From assembly GCA_050305135.1 (NCBI GenBank), contig JBNLET010000083.1, positions 13,632 through 77,631 of the forward strand: a stretch of DNA of 64,000 nucleotides, in the 5' to 3' direction. Positions 9,812-18,976 of this stretch are shown here, one piece after another. Position 1 is the first letter of the stretch; each line of letters begins with the position of its first letter. The position numbers and the translations under genes were made by a program. A model generated the notes under the pieces. It ran no database searches. It was not told where the DNA came from and worked only from the letters and a program-made list of their open reading frames with translations. This DNA is from Cognatazoarcus sp050305135 (lineage in GTDB: Bacteria; Pseudomonadota; Gammaproteobacteria; Burkholderiales; Rhodocyclaceae).

Positions 9812-11428
9812 ATGAAAATCAACTCGCCTGTTACCGATGTTGAAACGCGGTTGCCGAGAGACACCTTCATCTACTCCCGCACCGACACCAAGGGCGTGAT
9901 CAGCGATGTGAACGAAGCATTTGCCGAAATCAGCGCGTTCACACCAGACGAAATGGTCGGGCGCTCCCACAACATCGTGCGCCATCCCGACATGCCGCCC
10001 GAGGCCTTCGCCGATCTCTGGAGCAATCTGAAGAAAGGGCGGCCATGGCGTGGCGTGGTCAAGAACCGACGCAAGGACGGCGGCTACTACTGGGTGGTCG
10101 CGAACGTCTCGCCGGTGCGTGAAAACGGCCGCGTCGTCGGCTACCAGTCGATTCGGGGGGTCCCGGCAGACGAAGAAGTGGCCGCCGCGAAAGCGGCCTA
10201 CGCCGGAATTCGTCAGGGCGCGAGCAAGCTCGCCATCGTCCGCGGCCGGGTCGTCCGCAAGCGTCCCTCGTGGGTCGGGACATGGCAATCGCTGCGTACC
10301 CAGACGCTGCTTCCGCCGCTGTTCGCGCTCGCGCTGTCTGCGGCCCTGTTGTTCGTGTCGCCGGCGGGCTGGACGGCCTTGCTGGCCGGGCTGGCGGTCG
10401 CGCACGCGTGCTACGCGTTGTGCTGGTCTCTTCCACGCACCTGGGCCGAACTCGATCGCATCGCCGGCTGGCTCGAGGCCGCCTTGTGTTCGGGTGATCT
10501 GCGCCAGCGCCTGCGCTCGGATCGGGGCGACATCGTCGGTACGATCGCACTCCATGCCGACGACTTGCTTGCGAATATTCAGGCCACTCTGCAGGGTATC
10601 GGTGAAGTTGCGTCGCAAGTGGGCAACGCGAACCAGCAGGTCGCAACCGGCATGAGCGAGGTCGGTGACCTGGCCAGGCGACAGGGAGAGGCGGTTACAT
10701 CGGCGGCTTCGTCGATCGAGCAGGTGACGTCCTCGATCCGCGCGGTCGCCGACAACGCCGGGGACACTTGCAAGACGGCAGATGATGCGGCCGTCGCCTC
10801 GGATGCCGGTGCCCAGATCACCGACCAGGCCAGCAAGACGATCCGCGAGTTGGCACAGACCGTCAATGCGTCGGCCGAGTGTGTCGAAAAGCTCGGCGCG
10901 CGCTCCGCAGAGATCAGCCGTATAACCGATGTGATCCGGGAAATCGCCGATCAGACCAACCTGCTGGCGCTCAATGCCGCGATCGAGGCTGCGCGGGCCG
11001 GAGAACAGGGGCGCGGCTTCGCCGTGGTTGCCGACGAGGTGCGCAAGCTGGCCGAGCGGACATCGGTGGCGACGCGGGAAATCGGCGAGATGGTCGAGGG
11101 CATCCGGCACGAAACCGATGCCGCCGTGCATGGCATGAGAGCCGGCGCCACCCAGGTCGGCGAGGGCGTGGCGCTGGTAACCCAGGTATCGGATTCGTTG
11201 CGTCAGATCAACGATCAGATGGGCAATACGGTCTCGATGGTCGGACAGATCACCAAGGCCTCCGACGAACAGCAAGGCGCAATGGCTTCGATGGAAACCC
11301 AACTGCAGAGCGTTTCCGAGCTGACCGAAAGAAACGTGGCCATCGTGTCGAGGGCCCAGCAGACGGTCGGAAGCCTCAACGTCGTGGTCGATCGCCTGCG
11401 CAAGGCGGTTACCCAATATCAGATCTGA
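9812..11428 (+). CDS. PAS-domain methyl-accepting chemotaxis protein (Aer-like)
   Basis: Starting at ATG 9812 the product has 538 residues. An N-terminal PAS domain (residues ~15-115, with the Aer-type stretch HNIVRHPDMPPEAFADLW) precedes a double hydrophobic hairpin (about 170-215), a short HAMP-like region and a full cytoplasmic signalling domain. The conserved hairpin tip is present around IADQTNLLALNAAIEAARAG, followed by EQGRGFAVVADEVRKLAERT. As in Aer, the receptor has no periplasmic sensor, so it likely reports redox or energy state through a PAS-bound cofactor to CheA/CheW. A sigma-28-like promoter lies upstream. Its last 20 bp overlap the convergent RND gene. Confidence 0.93.
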   Translation: MKINSPVTDVETRLPRDTFIYSRTDTKGVISDVNEAFAEISAFTPDEMVGRSHNIVRHPDMPPEAFADLWSNLKKGRPWRGVVKNRRKDGGYYWVVANVSPVRENGRVVGYQSIRGVPADEEVAAAKAAYAGIRQGASKLAIVRGRVVRKRPSWVGTWQSLRTQTLLPPLFALALSAALLFVSPAGWTALLAGLAVAHACYALCWSLPRTWAELDRIAGWLEAALCSGDLRQRLRSDRGDIVGTIALHADDLLANIQATLQGIGEVASQVGNANQQVATGMSEVGDLARRQGEAVTSAASSIEQVTSSIRAVADNAGDTCKTADDAAVASDAGAQITDQASKTIRELAQTVNASAECVEKLGARSAEISRITDVIREIADQTNLLALNAAIEAARAGEQGRGFAVVADEVRKLAERTSVATREIGEMVEGIRHETDAAVHGMRAGATQVGEGVALVTQVSDSLRQINDQMGNTVSMVGQITKASDEQQGAMASMETQLQSVSELTERNVAIVSRAQQTVGSLNVVVDRLRKAVTQYQI

Positions 11429-14400
11429 GAGCGGGCGCGGTTCGGCGGGATAGACGACGCTCGCGCCAGTGCAGCACCGACACCAGCAGCGCCGGCAGGA
11501 AGGTGAGCGTCACCAGCATCGTGAACACCAGGCCGAACAGCACGATCGCGCCCAGGCCGCGGTACAGCTCGCTGCCGGCACCGGGCACCAGCACCAGCGG
11601 CGACAGGCCGCAGACCGTGGTGATGGTGGACATCGCGATCGGCCGCAGCCGCGAGGCGACCGCGTCGCGCACCGCCTCGCGCGCCGTCATGCCTTCGTCG
11701 CGCAGGTTGCGGAGGGCCCGGTCGACGATCAGGATCGGGTTGTTCACGACGGTGCCGACCAGGATCAGGAAGCCCAGCATCGTGATCATGTCGAAGGCCT
11801 GGCTGAACGGCGGCAGGCCGACCAGCGGCAGGGCCTGGCCGGCGGCGTTGAGCAGCCACAGGCCGACGATGCCGCCTGCGATGCCGAGCGGCACCGTGGT
11901 CATGATCAGGAACGGGTAGCCCCAGTGCGAGAAGATCGCCACCAGCAGCAGGTAGCACAGCAGCACCGCGACGACGAAGTTGCCGGACAGCGCGGCGCGG
12001 GTCGCCTCCAGCGCGTCGCTGGCCCCTGACAGCTGCACGTCCATGTCGTCGGGAATCCCGCCGGTCTGGCGGCCTGCCTCGATCAGTTCGCCGCGTACCC
12101 TGGCGACCGCGGTCTCGAGCGCCACCTCGCGCGGCGGAATGATCGACAGCGTCACGGTGCGTCGGCCGTCGACCCGGCGCACGGTCTCGGTATCGACGGT
12201 CTCGACCACGTCCGCGACGCTGGACAGCGGCAGCACCGCGCCGCCGCGGCCGACCACCGGCATCGCGGCGATCTGTTCGAGACGGGTGACGCGGCCGTGG
12301 CGGCTGTACATGTAGACGTCGATCTTCTCGTCGCCGAGGAAGATCTCGTCCAGGTAGGCGCCGTCCGAGGTGGCGGCCACCGCGTAGCCGAGCGCGCGAT
12401 TGTCGATGCCGAGCTCGGCCAGCCGCTCCCAGCGCGGCCGCACCTCGATCAGCGGTTGGCCCAGCGACAGCGTGGACGGATTCGAGCGGATGCGCGGATT
12501 GTCGAACAGCGTCTCGGCCTTGTCGCGCAGCCGCTCGGCCAGCGCGTAGATGCGCGCCAGCTCGTCGCCCGAGATGTCCACGTTGACGCTGCGCGTGCCG
12601 CCGTAGTTGCTGGCGAAGATCGAGCCGCGCGAGGAGAACGCACGCATGCCCGGGATGGCGCGGAACTCCTTCGTCACGACGTCCATCAGGCCTTCGATGT
12701 TGCGGCTGTCCCAGTCGATCGGCTCGGCGATGATGCGCAGCTGTTCGCTCTGCACGATCGCCAGCATGTAGGCGATGGCCGGCACCGCGGTTTCGCCGCG
12801 CAGGAAGCGCGCCGGATCGTCGCCGAGCGCCGGCAGCAGCCGCTGCTGTACCCGCTCGGCCGCGTTGTTCATCTCCTCGATGCTGTAGCCGGCCGGCGCG
12901 AACATCAGCGAGAAGCTCTTCGGCTCCTCGCCATCGGGCAGGTACTCGGCCGGCGGCGTCAGGCGGGCGAGGGCCAGTAGCGACAGTCCGGCCACCAGCA
13001 GCACGCACAGCGTGCGGCGCGGACCGGTCGCGGCGAGCCAGGCCGATCCGCCGACGATGCGATCGGTCAGCGCCTTGCCGAGGCGCGACTGGCGGCGGTC
13101 CTCGCTGAACTCGAAGCTGACGAAGGCGGTCGGGATGACCAGCAGCGCGACCGCCATCGAGACCAGGATCGCCGCCGACAGCGCGACCGCGATGTCGGAG
13201 TAGAGCTGGCCGGCCTCCTGGTGCACGAACAGCACCGGCAGGAACACCAGCACCGTGGTCAGCGTCGAGGCCAGCACCGCGCTCCACACCTGGCGCACGC
13301 CGACCAGTGCCGCCTCGAAGCGCTTGCGGCCGCGCGCCAGTTCGCGCTCGATGCTCTCCAGCACGACGATCGAATTGTCCAGCGTCATGCCGATCGCGAA
13401 CGCCACGCCGGCCAGCGAGACGACGTTGATCGTGCGGCCGGCCAGCAGCAGGCCGAGGAAGCTGGCGATCGTGCACACCGGGATGCCGGCCACGCCGATC
13501 AGCGTGGCCGGCAGCGAGCGCAGGAACAGGTACATCACGCCGGTGGCCAGCAGCGCGCCGATGACCAGGTTCTGCCAGACGTTGGCGACCGCCGACTCGA
13601 CGTAGCGCACGTCGTCGGTGGTGGCGTTCATGACCATGCCGGCCGGCGCCAGCACCGCCCGGTTGATGACGGCCAGCTCGGCCAGCACGGCCTCTTTGAT
13701 GGCGATCACGTTGGAGCCCGGCTCGCGCCGCAGCGAGATGTTCACGGCCCGCTCGCCGTTGACGAAGGTCTTCGAGCGGATCTCGGCGAAGCCGAGCTCG
13801 ACGTGGCCGACGTCGCGCAGGCGCAGCGTGGCGTCGCCGTCGCGGCGGATGATCAGATCGTCGATCTGGCCGACGTCGTCGAAGCGGCCGATCGTGCGCA
13901 GCAGGTAGCGGCGCTTGCCGCTGTCGACGTCGCCGCCCGAGATGTCGCGGTTGCGGGCGCGCAAAGCGTCGCGCACCTCGGCCAGCGTGACGCCGCGCTC
14001 GGCCAGCAGGCGCGGATCGACGTAGACCTGGGCCTGGCGCTCGACGCCGCCCCAGATGCGCGCCTCCGAGACGCCGTCGATGCGCTCCAGCCGGGTGCGC
14101 ACGCGCTGGTCGAGGAAATCGTACATCTCCTCCATGCGGATGCCGCGCGGGTTGCCCGGCAGCGGCTGGACGCGGAAGAACATGAAGGAGTTGGACGAGA
14201 ACGAGCTGGTGTAGACGCGCGGCTCGTCCACGTTCTCCGGGTAGGAGGAGACCTGCGACAAGGCATTGCTGACGCGGATCAGCGCGTCGTTGATGTCGGT
14301 GCCGAACGGAAACTCCAACTCCACCCGGGCGCTGCCGGTGCCGGCGCTGGACAGCATGCGCTGCACGCCGGGCACGTTGCGTAGCTGGCGCTCCTGCTCG

Positions 14401-14588
14401 ATCAGGATCTCCTTCTCGACGTCCTGCGGCGTGGCGCCGGGCCAGTTGGTGCGGATCGAGATCGTGCGCACCTCCAGGTCCGGGATCATCTGCACCGGCA
14501 CCCGCAGCAGCGCCAGCACGCCGAAGATGCAGATCACCAGGATGCCGACCGCCAGCAGCGTGCCGCGCCGGATCACCGACTCGAACAT
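11409..14588 (-). CDS. RND family multidrug/solute efflux transporter (inner membrane pump)
   Basis: The 1059-residue product has the size and layout of hydrophobe/amphiphile RND pumps: an N-terminal membrane helix (MFESVIRRGTLLAVGI...), the RVPVQMIPDLEVRTI and WPGATPQDVEKEI segments, a large porter loop, helices around residues 340-500 with the GVAFAIGMTLDNSIVVLE region that normally carries proton-relay acids, a second porter loop and a last helical bundle ending GLVFTMLVTLTFLPALLV. It exports substrates by proton antiport with the adaptor encoded 20 bp upstream. No outer-membrane channel gene is in the window. The branch is not classic AcrB; the substrate is unknown. Confidence 0.93.
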   Translation of the reverse strand: MFESVIRRGTLLAVGILVICIFGVLALLRVPVQMIPDLEVRTISIRTNWPGATPQDVEKEILIEQERQLRNVPGVQRMLSSAGTGSARVELEFPFGTDINDALIRVSNALSQVSSYPENVDEPRVYTSSFSSNSFMFFRVQPLPGNPRGIRMEEMYDFLDQRVRTRLERIDGVSEARIWGGVERQAQVYVDPRLLAERGVTLAEVRDALRARNRDISGGDVDSGKRRYLLRTIGRFDDVGQIDDLIIRRDGDATLRLRDVGHVELGFAEIRSKTFVNGERAVNISLRREPGSNVIAIKEAVLAELAVINRAVLAPAGMVMNATTDDVRYVESAVANVWQNLVIGALLATGVMYLFLRSLPATLIGVAGIPVCTIASFLGLLLAGRTINVVSLAGVAFAIGMTLDNSIVVLESIERELARGRKRFEAALVGVRQVWSAVLASTLTTVLVFLPVLFVHQEAGQLYSDIAVALSAAILVSMAVALLVIPTAFVSFEFSEDRRQSRLGKALTDRIVGGSAWLAATGPRRTLCVLLVAGLSLLALARLTPPAEYLPDGEEPKSFSLMFAPAGYSIEEMNNAAERVQQRLLPALGDDPARFLRGETAVPAIAYMLAIVQSEQLRIIAEPIDWDSRNIEGLMDVVTKEFRAIPGMRAFSSRGSIFASNYGGTRSVNVDISGDELARIYALAERLRDKAETLFDNPRIRSNPSTLSLGQPLIEVRPRWERLAELGIDNRALGYAVAATSDGAYLDEIFLGDEKIDVYMYSRHGRVTRLEQIAAMPVVGRGGAVLPLSSVADVVETVDTETVRRVDGRRTVTLSIIPPREVALETAVARVRGELIEAGRQTGGIPDDMDVQLSGASDALEATRAALSGNFVVAVLLCYLLLVAIFSHWGYPFLIMTTVPLGIAGGIVGLWLLNAAGQALPLVGLPPFSQAFDMITMLGFLILVGTVVNNPILIVDRALRNLRDEGMTAREAVRDAVASRLRPIAMSTITTVCGLSPLVLVPGAGSELYRGLGAIVLFGLVFTMLVTLTFLPALLVSVLHWRERRLSRRTAPALRSDIG

Positions 14589-14608
14589 GGCTCAGGCGTC
14601 CCCGGCGC

Positions 14609-15685
14609 TCATCGTTCGGACACCACGCGCAGCGCCTGCCCTTCCTGCAGGCGCTCGTTGCCGCGAATGACGACCCGTTCGCCCGGCGACAAGCCCTCGC
14701 CGACCTCGATTCGCTCGCCCAGTGTGCGCGCCACGTGCACCTCGCGGCGGCGGGCGGTCAGCCGGCCGTCGCCGTCCTCGCGCGCGATCCAGACTTCGGT
14801 ACGGCCGTCCGGATGGCGCAGCAGCGCGTCGCGCGGCACGGCCACCGCGCCGCTCGCCGCGCCGAGCGCGAACTGCACGTGGGCCGACATGCCCGGCGCG
14901 ATGCCGCCGCCAGCGTCGTCCACCAGCACCCGCACCAGGAAGGTACGGGCGGTAGCGTCGCCGACCGGTACCCGCGCGGCGATCCGGCCGGCCAGGCGGG
15001 TGCCGGGCAGCGCATCCGGCATCACCACCACCGGTGTGCCGTCGTCGAGCTCGGCGAAGCGTTCCTGCGGCACCTGCACGTCGATGCGCAGCGGCTCGGT
15101 GGCGACCAGTTCGAACAGCTCGTCGCCGGTGTCGACCCACTCGCCGACTTCGGCGCTGCGCCGCGCGATGACGCCGTCGAACGGCGCGGCGACGCGGTGG
15201 CGCGCGACGCGTTCGGCGGACTCGCGCGTCTGTGCCTCGATCCGCAGCGCGGTGGCGCGGGCGATGTCCACCTCGGCCCGGCTGGCCGACAGGCGGGTCT
15301 CGGGCAGGAAGGCCTTGTCCACCAGCGAACGGGCCTCCCGGTGCAGGCGCTGCGCCTCGCGCACCCGGGTCTGCGCTTCCTCGAGCTGGGCCAGGTCTCG
15401 CTGGTGGGCCAGGCGGGCCAGCTCGTCGTCGAGTTCCAGCAGCAGCTGGCCGGCGCGCACCCGGTCGCCGACGTCGGCGGCGATGCGCGCCACCAGCCCG
15501 CTGACCCGCGGCGACAGCTCGGCCCGCCGCTGCGCCGTGACGCTGCCGGTCAGGTCCAGCGGGCGTGTCCGGCCGGCGGCTTCGAGGCGCGCCAGTTCGA
15601 CCGGGGCTTCCTGCTGGGCATGGGCGGCACCGATCGCGCAGCAGGTGAGCAGCAGGCGTGCGATGTCTGAACGGAATCGGTCCAT
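14609..15685 (-). CDS. RND efflux periplasmic adaptor (membrane fusion protein)
   Basis: This 358-residue protein begins with a signal peptide (RLLLTCCAIGAAHA then QQEAP). A lipoyl-like half (RISGLVARIAADVGDRVRAGQLL-type segment), a helical hairpin around residues 75-140 (LAHQRDLAQLEEAQTRVREA), the second lipoyl half AAPFDGVIARRSAEVGEWV and a beta-barrel domain follow in the usual order. It lacks a lipobox Cys, so it is probably held in the periplasm by its partners. It is co-transcribed with the RND pump 20 bp downstream, forming two parts of a tripartite exporter. The divergent DUF3014 gene starts 174 bp away. Confidence 0.93.
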   Translation of the reverse strand: MDRFRSDIARLLLTCCAIGAAHAQQEAPVELARLEAAGRTRPLDLTGSVTAQRRAELSPRVSGLVARIAADVGDRVRAGQLLLELDDELARLAHQRDLAQLEEAQTRVREAQRLHREARSLVDKAFLPETRLSASRAEVDIARATALRIEAQTRESAERVARHRVAAPFDGVIARRSAEVGEWVDTGDELFELVATEPLRIDVQVPQERFAELDDGTPVVVMPDALPGTRLAGRIAARVPVGDATARTFLVRVLVDDAGGGIAPGMSAHVQFALGAASGAVAVPRDALLRHPDGRTEVWIAREDGDGRLTARRREVHVARTLGERIEVGEGLSPGERVVIRGNERLQEGQALRVVSER

Positions 15686-15859
15686 GTAGGGCGGACTGCG
15701 GCTTTGGCGCCGAGTTTCGGGGGTGCGGCCATCTTAACCGTTCGTCCGCGCCGGGGCGTGCCGTGGGGCGGAACGAGCGCGCCGCTGCGCAGTCCGAGGA
15801 CCCCGATGCGGAAACGGATGTACCCTTCGCGCAGCATCCGCGATAAGACGGGAGACGAA

Positions 15860-16696
15860 ATGAAGCTCGTGCTTGGCATCCTGATCCTCGTACTGGCGCT
15901 GGTGGCCGGCTGGTTCCTGACCCGGCCGCCGGAACTGGCCATGCCGGAAGTCGCGCCGCCGGTCGCGACGGCGCCGGAACCGCCGCCCGTCGCGGCCGAA
16001 GCTCAGCAGCCGCCGCAGGCCGAATTTCCGATCGATCGCGTCGTGATCAGCGGCGAGGGCAGCGAGGAAGCGCATCGGCAGCAGAGCGGCCAGGCCGAGG
16101 AGGCCGAACCGGTGCCGCCGCTGGACGCCAGCGACGAGCGGGTGGCGAGTTGGATGTCGGCCGCGGTGGCCGGGCCGGCGAGGGCGCTGTTGGCCGGCAG
16201 CGGCCTGGTGCGCCGGGTCGTGGCGACCGTGGACAACCTGTCGCAGGAAAAGTCCTCGGTGCGGCTGTGGCCGGTGGCGACCGCCCACGGCCTGCCGGTG
16301 GTGGATGAGCGCGGCGGCGAAATCGTCCTGGCGCCGGCCAACGCCGCGCGCTACAAGGCCTTTGTCGAGTTGGCCGAGACGGTGGACGTGGATGCGCTGG
16401 TGGCCGGCTACAAGACGCTCTACCCGGTGTTCCAGCAGGCCTACCAGGAGCTGGGCTATCCGACCGGCAACTTCAACGACCGGCTGGTGGCGGTGATCGA
16501 TCACCTGCTGGCCGCGCCCGAGGTCGAGGGGCCGATCAGGCTGGTGCAGCCGAAGGTCATCTACCAGTTTGCGGATCCGCAGCTGGAAGCCTTGTCGGCC
16601 GGGCAGAAGATCATGCTGCGCGTCGGGCCGGACAACGAGCGGCGGATCAAGGCCCGGCTGAGGGTGATCCGCCAGCGCCTGGCCGGCCGGGTCTGA
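15860..16696 (+). CDS. DUF3014 domain membrane-anchored protein
   Basis: From ATG 15860 with a GGGAGACGAA ribosome-binding site, the protein is 278 residues: an N-terminal membrane anchor (LVLGILILVLALVAGWFL), a Pro/Ala/Glu-rich linker to about residue 70 and a C-terminal domain with LVRRVVATVDNLSQEKSSVRLWPV, YPVFQQAYQELGYPTGNFNDRLV and a final KIMLRVGPDNERRIKARLR. This matches the DUF3014 family, which is found in proteobacteria and has no known function; the topology suggests a periplasmic domain tethered to the inner membrane. Its stop codon abuts that of the convergent MFS gene. Confidence 0.85.
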   Translation: MKLVLGILILVLALVAGWFLTRPPELAMPEVAPPVATAPEPPPVAAEAQQPPQAEFPIDRVVISGEGSEEAHRQQSGQAEEAEPVPPLDASDERVASWMSAAVAGPARALLAGSGLVRRVVATVDNLSQEKSSVRLWPVATAHGLPVVDERGGEIVLAPANAARYKAFVELAETVDVDALVAGYKTLYPVFQQAYQELGYPTGNFNDRLVAVIDHLLAAPEVEGPIRLVQPKVIYQFADPQLEALSAGQKIMLRVGPDNERRIKARLRVIRQRLAGRV

Positions 16697-17923
16697 TCAG
16701 GTGGCCGCCAGCGCACCGCCGGCCGGCGAGCGGCGGGCGATCGTGCGCAGTCGCAGCGATACCAGCAGCACCGCGCCGACGCAGCAGGCCAGCATGGCGA
16801 CCACGCCGGGCCAGGCGAAGCTGCTCCAGGCCAGGCCGGTGGCGCTGCCCAGCACGCTGCCGCCGAGGTAGTAGCTCGACAGGTAGATCGCGGCGGCCAG
16901 CGCACGCCGCTCGCCGGCGCGGCGACCGACCCAGCCGCTGGCGACGCTGTGGGCGCCGAAGAAGCCGAACATGAACAGCGCCAGCCCGGCGACGATCGGC
17001 GCCAGCGTGTCGATCAGCGTGGCCAGCAGGCCGATGCCGGCGATACCGGTCATCGCCCACAACACGTTGCGCCGGCCGTAGCGGTCGGCCAGCCGTCCGG
17101 CCCACGCCGAAGCCCAGCTGCCGATCACGTACATCAGGAACAGCGCTCCGATCCACGACGGCGCCAGCTCGAACGGCGCGGCCACCAGCCGGAAGCCGAG
17201 GAAGTTGTAGCAGCCGATGAAAGCCCCCATCAGCAGGAAGCCCGTGACGAACAGCCAGGGCAGGCCGCGGTCCCCAAACACCCCTCGCAGGTCATGCCAC
17301 AGCGCCGCCAGCGCCATGCTGCGCCGGCGGAAGTTGTGCGCGGGCGGCAGCGAGCGCCAGAACACCAGCGCCGCCACGGCACCGACCAGGCCCAGCCCGG
17401 CCAGCCCGATGCGCCAGTCGCCGAAATCGGTCAGCAGCGCCGAAATCAGGCGCCCGCTCATGCCGCCGAAGGCATTGCCGGCGATGTACAGGCCCATCGC
17501 ACGTCCCTGTGCCGCCGGTGCGACCTCCTCGCCCAGGTAGGCCATCGCCGCGGCCGGCACGCCGGCGATCGCCATGCCCAGCAGCCCGCGCAGGACCAGC
17601 AGTTGCGTGAAGTCGCCGACCAGCGCCGACAGCGCCGCGAAGACCGCCGCGGCCACCAGCGACCAGCGCATCACCGCCTGGCGCCCGAAGCGGTCCGACA
17701 GCAGGCTGGCCGGGATCAGCATCGCCGCCAGCGTGATCGTGCCGGCCGAAACGCTCAGACTGGCGGTGGCCGGCGAGACGCCGAAGACCTCGACCAGCAG
17801 CGGCAGGATCGGCTGGGTGCCGTAGAGCATCGCGAAGCAGGCGAAGCCGGCCACGAACATCGCCAGGTTGGCGCGCCGGTAGCCGGCGCTGCCGGCTTCG
17901 AGTCGTTGTGGGCTGGTGGCCAT
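16697..17923 (-). CDS. MFS transporter (YnfM-like)
   Basis: The 408-residue product has about twelve hydrophobic helices and MFS signatures, including LLSDRFGRQAVMRW after helix 2 and GRLADRYGRRNVLW in the second half. The N-terminal segment FACFAMLYGTQPILPLLVEVFGVSPATASLSVS is characteristic of the YnfM branch, proton-driven exporters of uncertain substrate. It is divergent from a LysR regulator (18059), the same arrangement as E. coli ynfM/ynfL, so that regulator probably controls it. The stop is tail-to-tail with the DUF3014 gene with no gap. Confidence 0.9.
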   Translation of the reverse strand: MATSPQRLEAGSAGYRRANLAMFVAGFACFAMLYGTQPILPLLVEVFGVSPATASLSVSAGTITLAAMLIPASLLSDRFGRQAVMRWSLVAAAVFAALSALVGDFTQLLVLRGLLGMAIAGVPAAAMAYLGEEVAPAAQGRAMGLYIAGNAFGGMSGRLISALLTDFGDWRIGLAGLGLVGAVAALVFWRSLPPAHNFRRRSMALAALWHDLRGVFGDRGLPWLFVTGFLLMGAFIGCYNFLGFRLVAAPFELAPSWIGALFLMYVIGSWASAWAGRLADRYGRRNVLWAMTGIAGIGLLATLIDTLAPIVAGLALFMFGFFGAHSVASGWVGRRAGERRALAAAIYLSSYYLGGSVLGSATGLAWSSFAWPGVVAMLACCVGAVLLVSLRLRTIARRSPAGGALAAT

Positions 17924-18038
17924 CGCCGTGCTCTCCGTCGTCGGTGTGGCTCGCGAGCGGGTCGGGCCGTGCGAACTGCGGACGTCGGCAAAGATAGGGT
18001 GTACGAAAAGTCGCGTCCAATATATTTTTTAGCTCTGT

Positions 18039-18059
18039 TTGATACATGAGAAGTATCAA
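18039..18059. promoter_or_regulatory. Inverted repeat TTGATAC-N7-GTATCAA, putative LysR operator
   Basis: A perfect 7-bp inverted repeat with a 7-bp centre lies in the AT-rich 135-bp gap between the divergent MFS and LysR genes and ends at the LysR start codon. It contains the T-N11-A core (ATAC-N7-GTAT) usual for LysR-type operators, so it is a candidate autoregulatory site. Assignment rests on symmetry and context only. Confidence 0.55.
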
Positions 18060-18976
18060 TGGAGCTCAGACATCTGCGCTACTTCGTCGCCGTCGCCGAG
18101 GAGCTCAACTTCCGCCGCGCGGCCGAGCGCCTGCACATCGGACAGCCGCCGCTGTCGATCCAGATCCGGGCGCTGGAGGAGGAGATCGGCGCCCGGCTGT
18201 TCGAGCGCAGCAAGCGCCGCGTCGCGCTGACCGAAGCCGGCGGCCGCTTCCTGCGCCGTGCGCGCGAGATCCTCGCGGCGGCCGGCGAGGCGGCCGAGGA
18301 GGCGCGTCGCGCGGCGCGGGGCGAGATCGGCAGCCTGCGCATCGGCTTCACGTCCTCGCTGCCCTACACCTCGACGCTGCCGGACGTGCTGCATGCCTAC
18401 CGCAGGCGCTATCCGGAGGTGGAACTGCAACTGAAGGAGATGTTCACCACCGACCAGCTTGTGGCGATCGCGGCCGGCACGCTGGATGTCGGCCTGGTTC
18501 GCCACGTCGGCGGCGAGCTGCCGGCCGGCGTCGAGCTGCGGCCGATCGGCAGCGATCCGCTGTGCCTGGTGGTGAATGCCGCCCACCCGCTGGCGGCGCG
18601 CCCGTCGGTACGCTTCCGCGAATTGGCCGGCGAAGGCTTCATCTCGTTTCCGGCCAACGTCGGCACCGGTCTGCCGGACGTGCTGCGGCGGCTGTGCCGC
18701 CAAGCCGGCTTCGAGCCGCGCATCGTGCAGACCGCGCGCGAGGCCACCACCCAGGTCGGCCTGGTCGGTGCCGGCCTCGGCATGGCGCTGCTGCCGGCGC
18801 CGCTGGCCTGCATCCGGCTGCCGCGCGTGCGCTACGTGCCGGTGGCCGACGAGGACGCCGAGTTCGGCCTGTCGGTGGCGCTACCGGCCGGCGAGCCGGC
18901 GCCGCTGCCGGCCGGTTTCCTGCAGGTGCTGGACGGCATCGCTGGCGAGGAGGCTCAGGCCGGCGCGAACAGGTAG
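18059..18976 (+). CDS. LysR-family transcriptional regulator (divergent from MFS gene)
   Basis: The 305-residue protein has an N-terminal winged helix-turn-helix (MELRHLRYFVAVAEELNFRR followed by AAERLHIGQPPLSIQIRALE) and a co-inducer-binding domain from about residue 90, typical of the LysR family in length and order. It belongs near the BenM/CatR-like group by its HTH sequence. Position suggests that it regulates the divergent YnfM-like exporter and itself through the palindrome at 18039-18059. The last 22 bp overlap the convergent dioxygenase gene. The inducer is unknown. Confidence 0.92.
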   Translation: MELRHLRYFVAVAEELNFRRAAERLHIGQPPLSIQIRALEEEIGARLFERSKRRVALTEAGGRFLRRAREILAAAGEAAEEARRAARGEIGSLRIGFTSSLPYTSTLPDVLHAYRRRYPEVELQLKEMFTTDQLVAIAAGTLDVGLVRHVGGELPAGVELRPIGSDPLCLVVNAAHPLAARPSVRFRELAGEGFISFPANVGTGLPDVLRRLCRQAGFEPRIVQTAREATTQVGLVGAGLGMALLPAPLACIRLPRVRYVPVADEDAEFGLSVALPAGEPAPLPAGFLQVLDGIAGEEAQAGANR

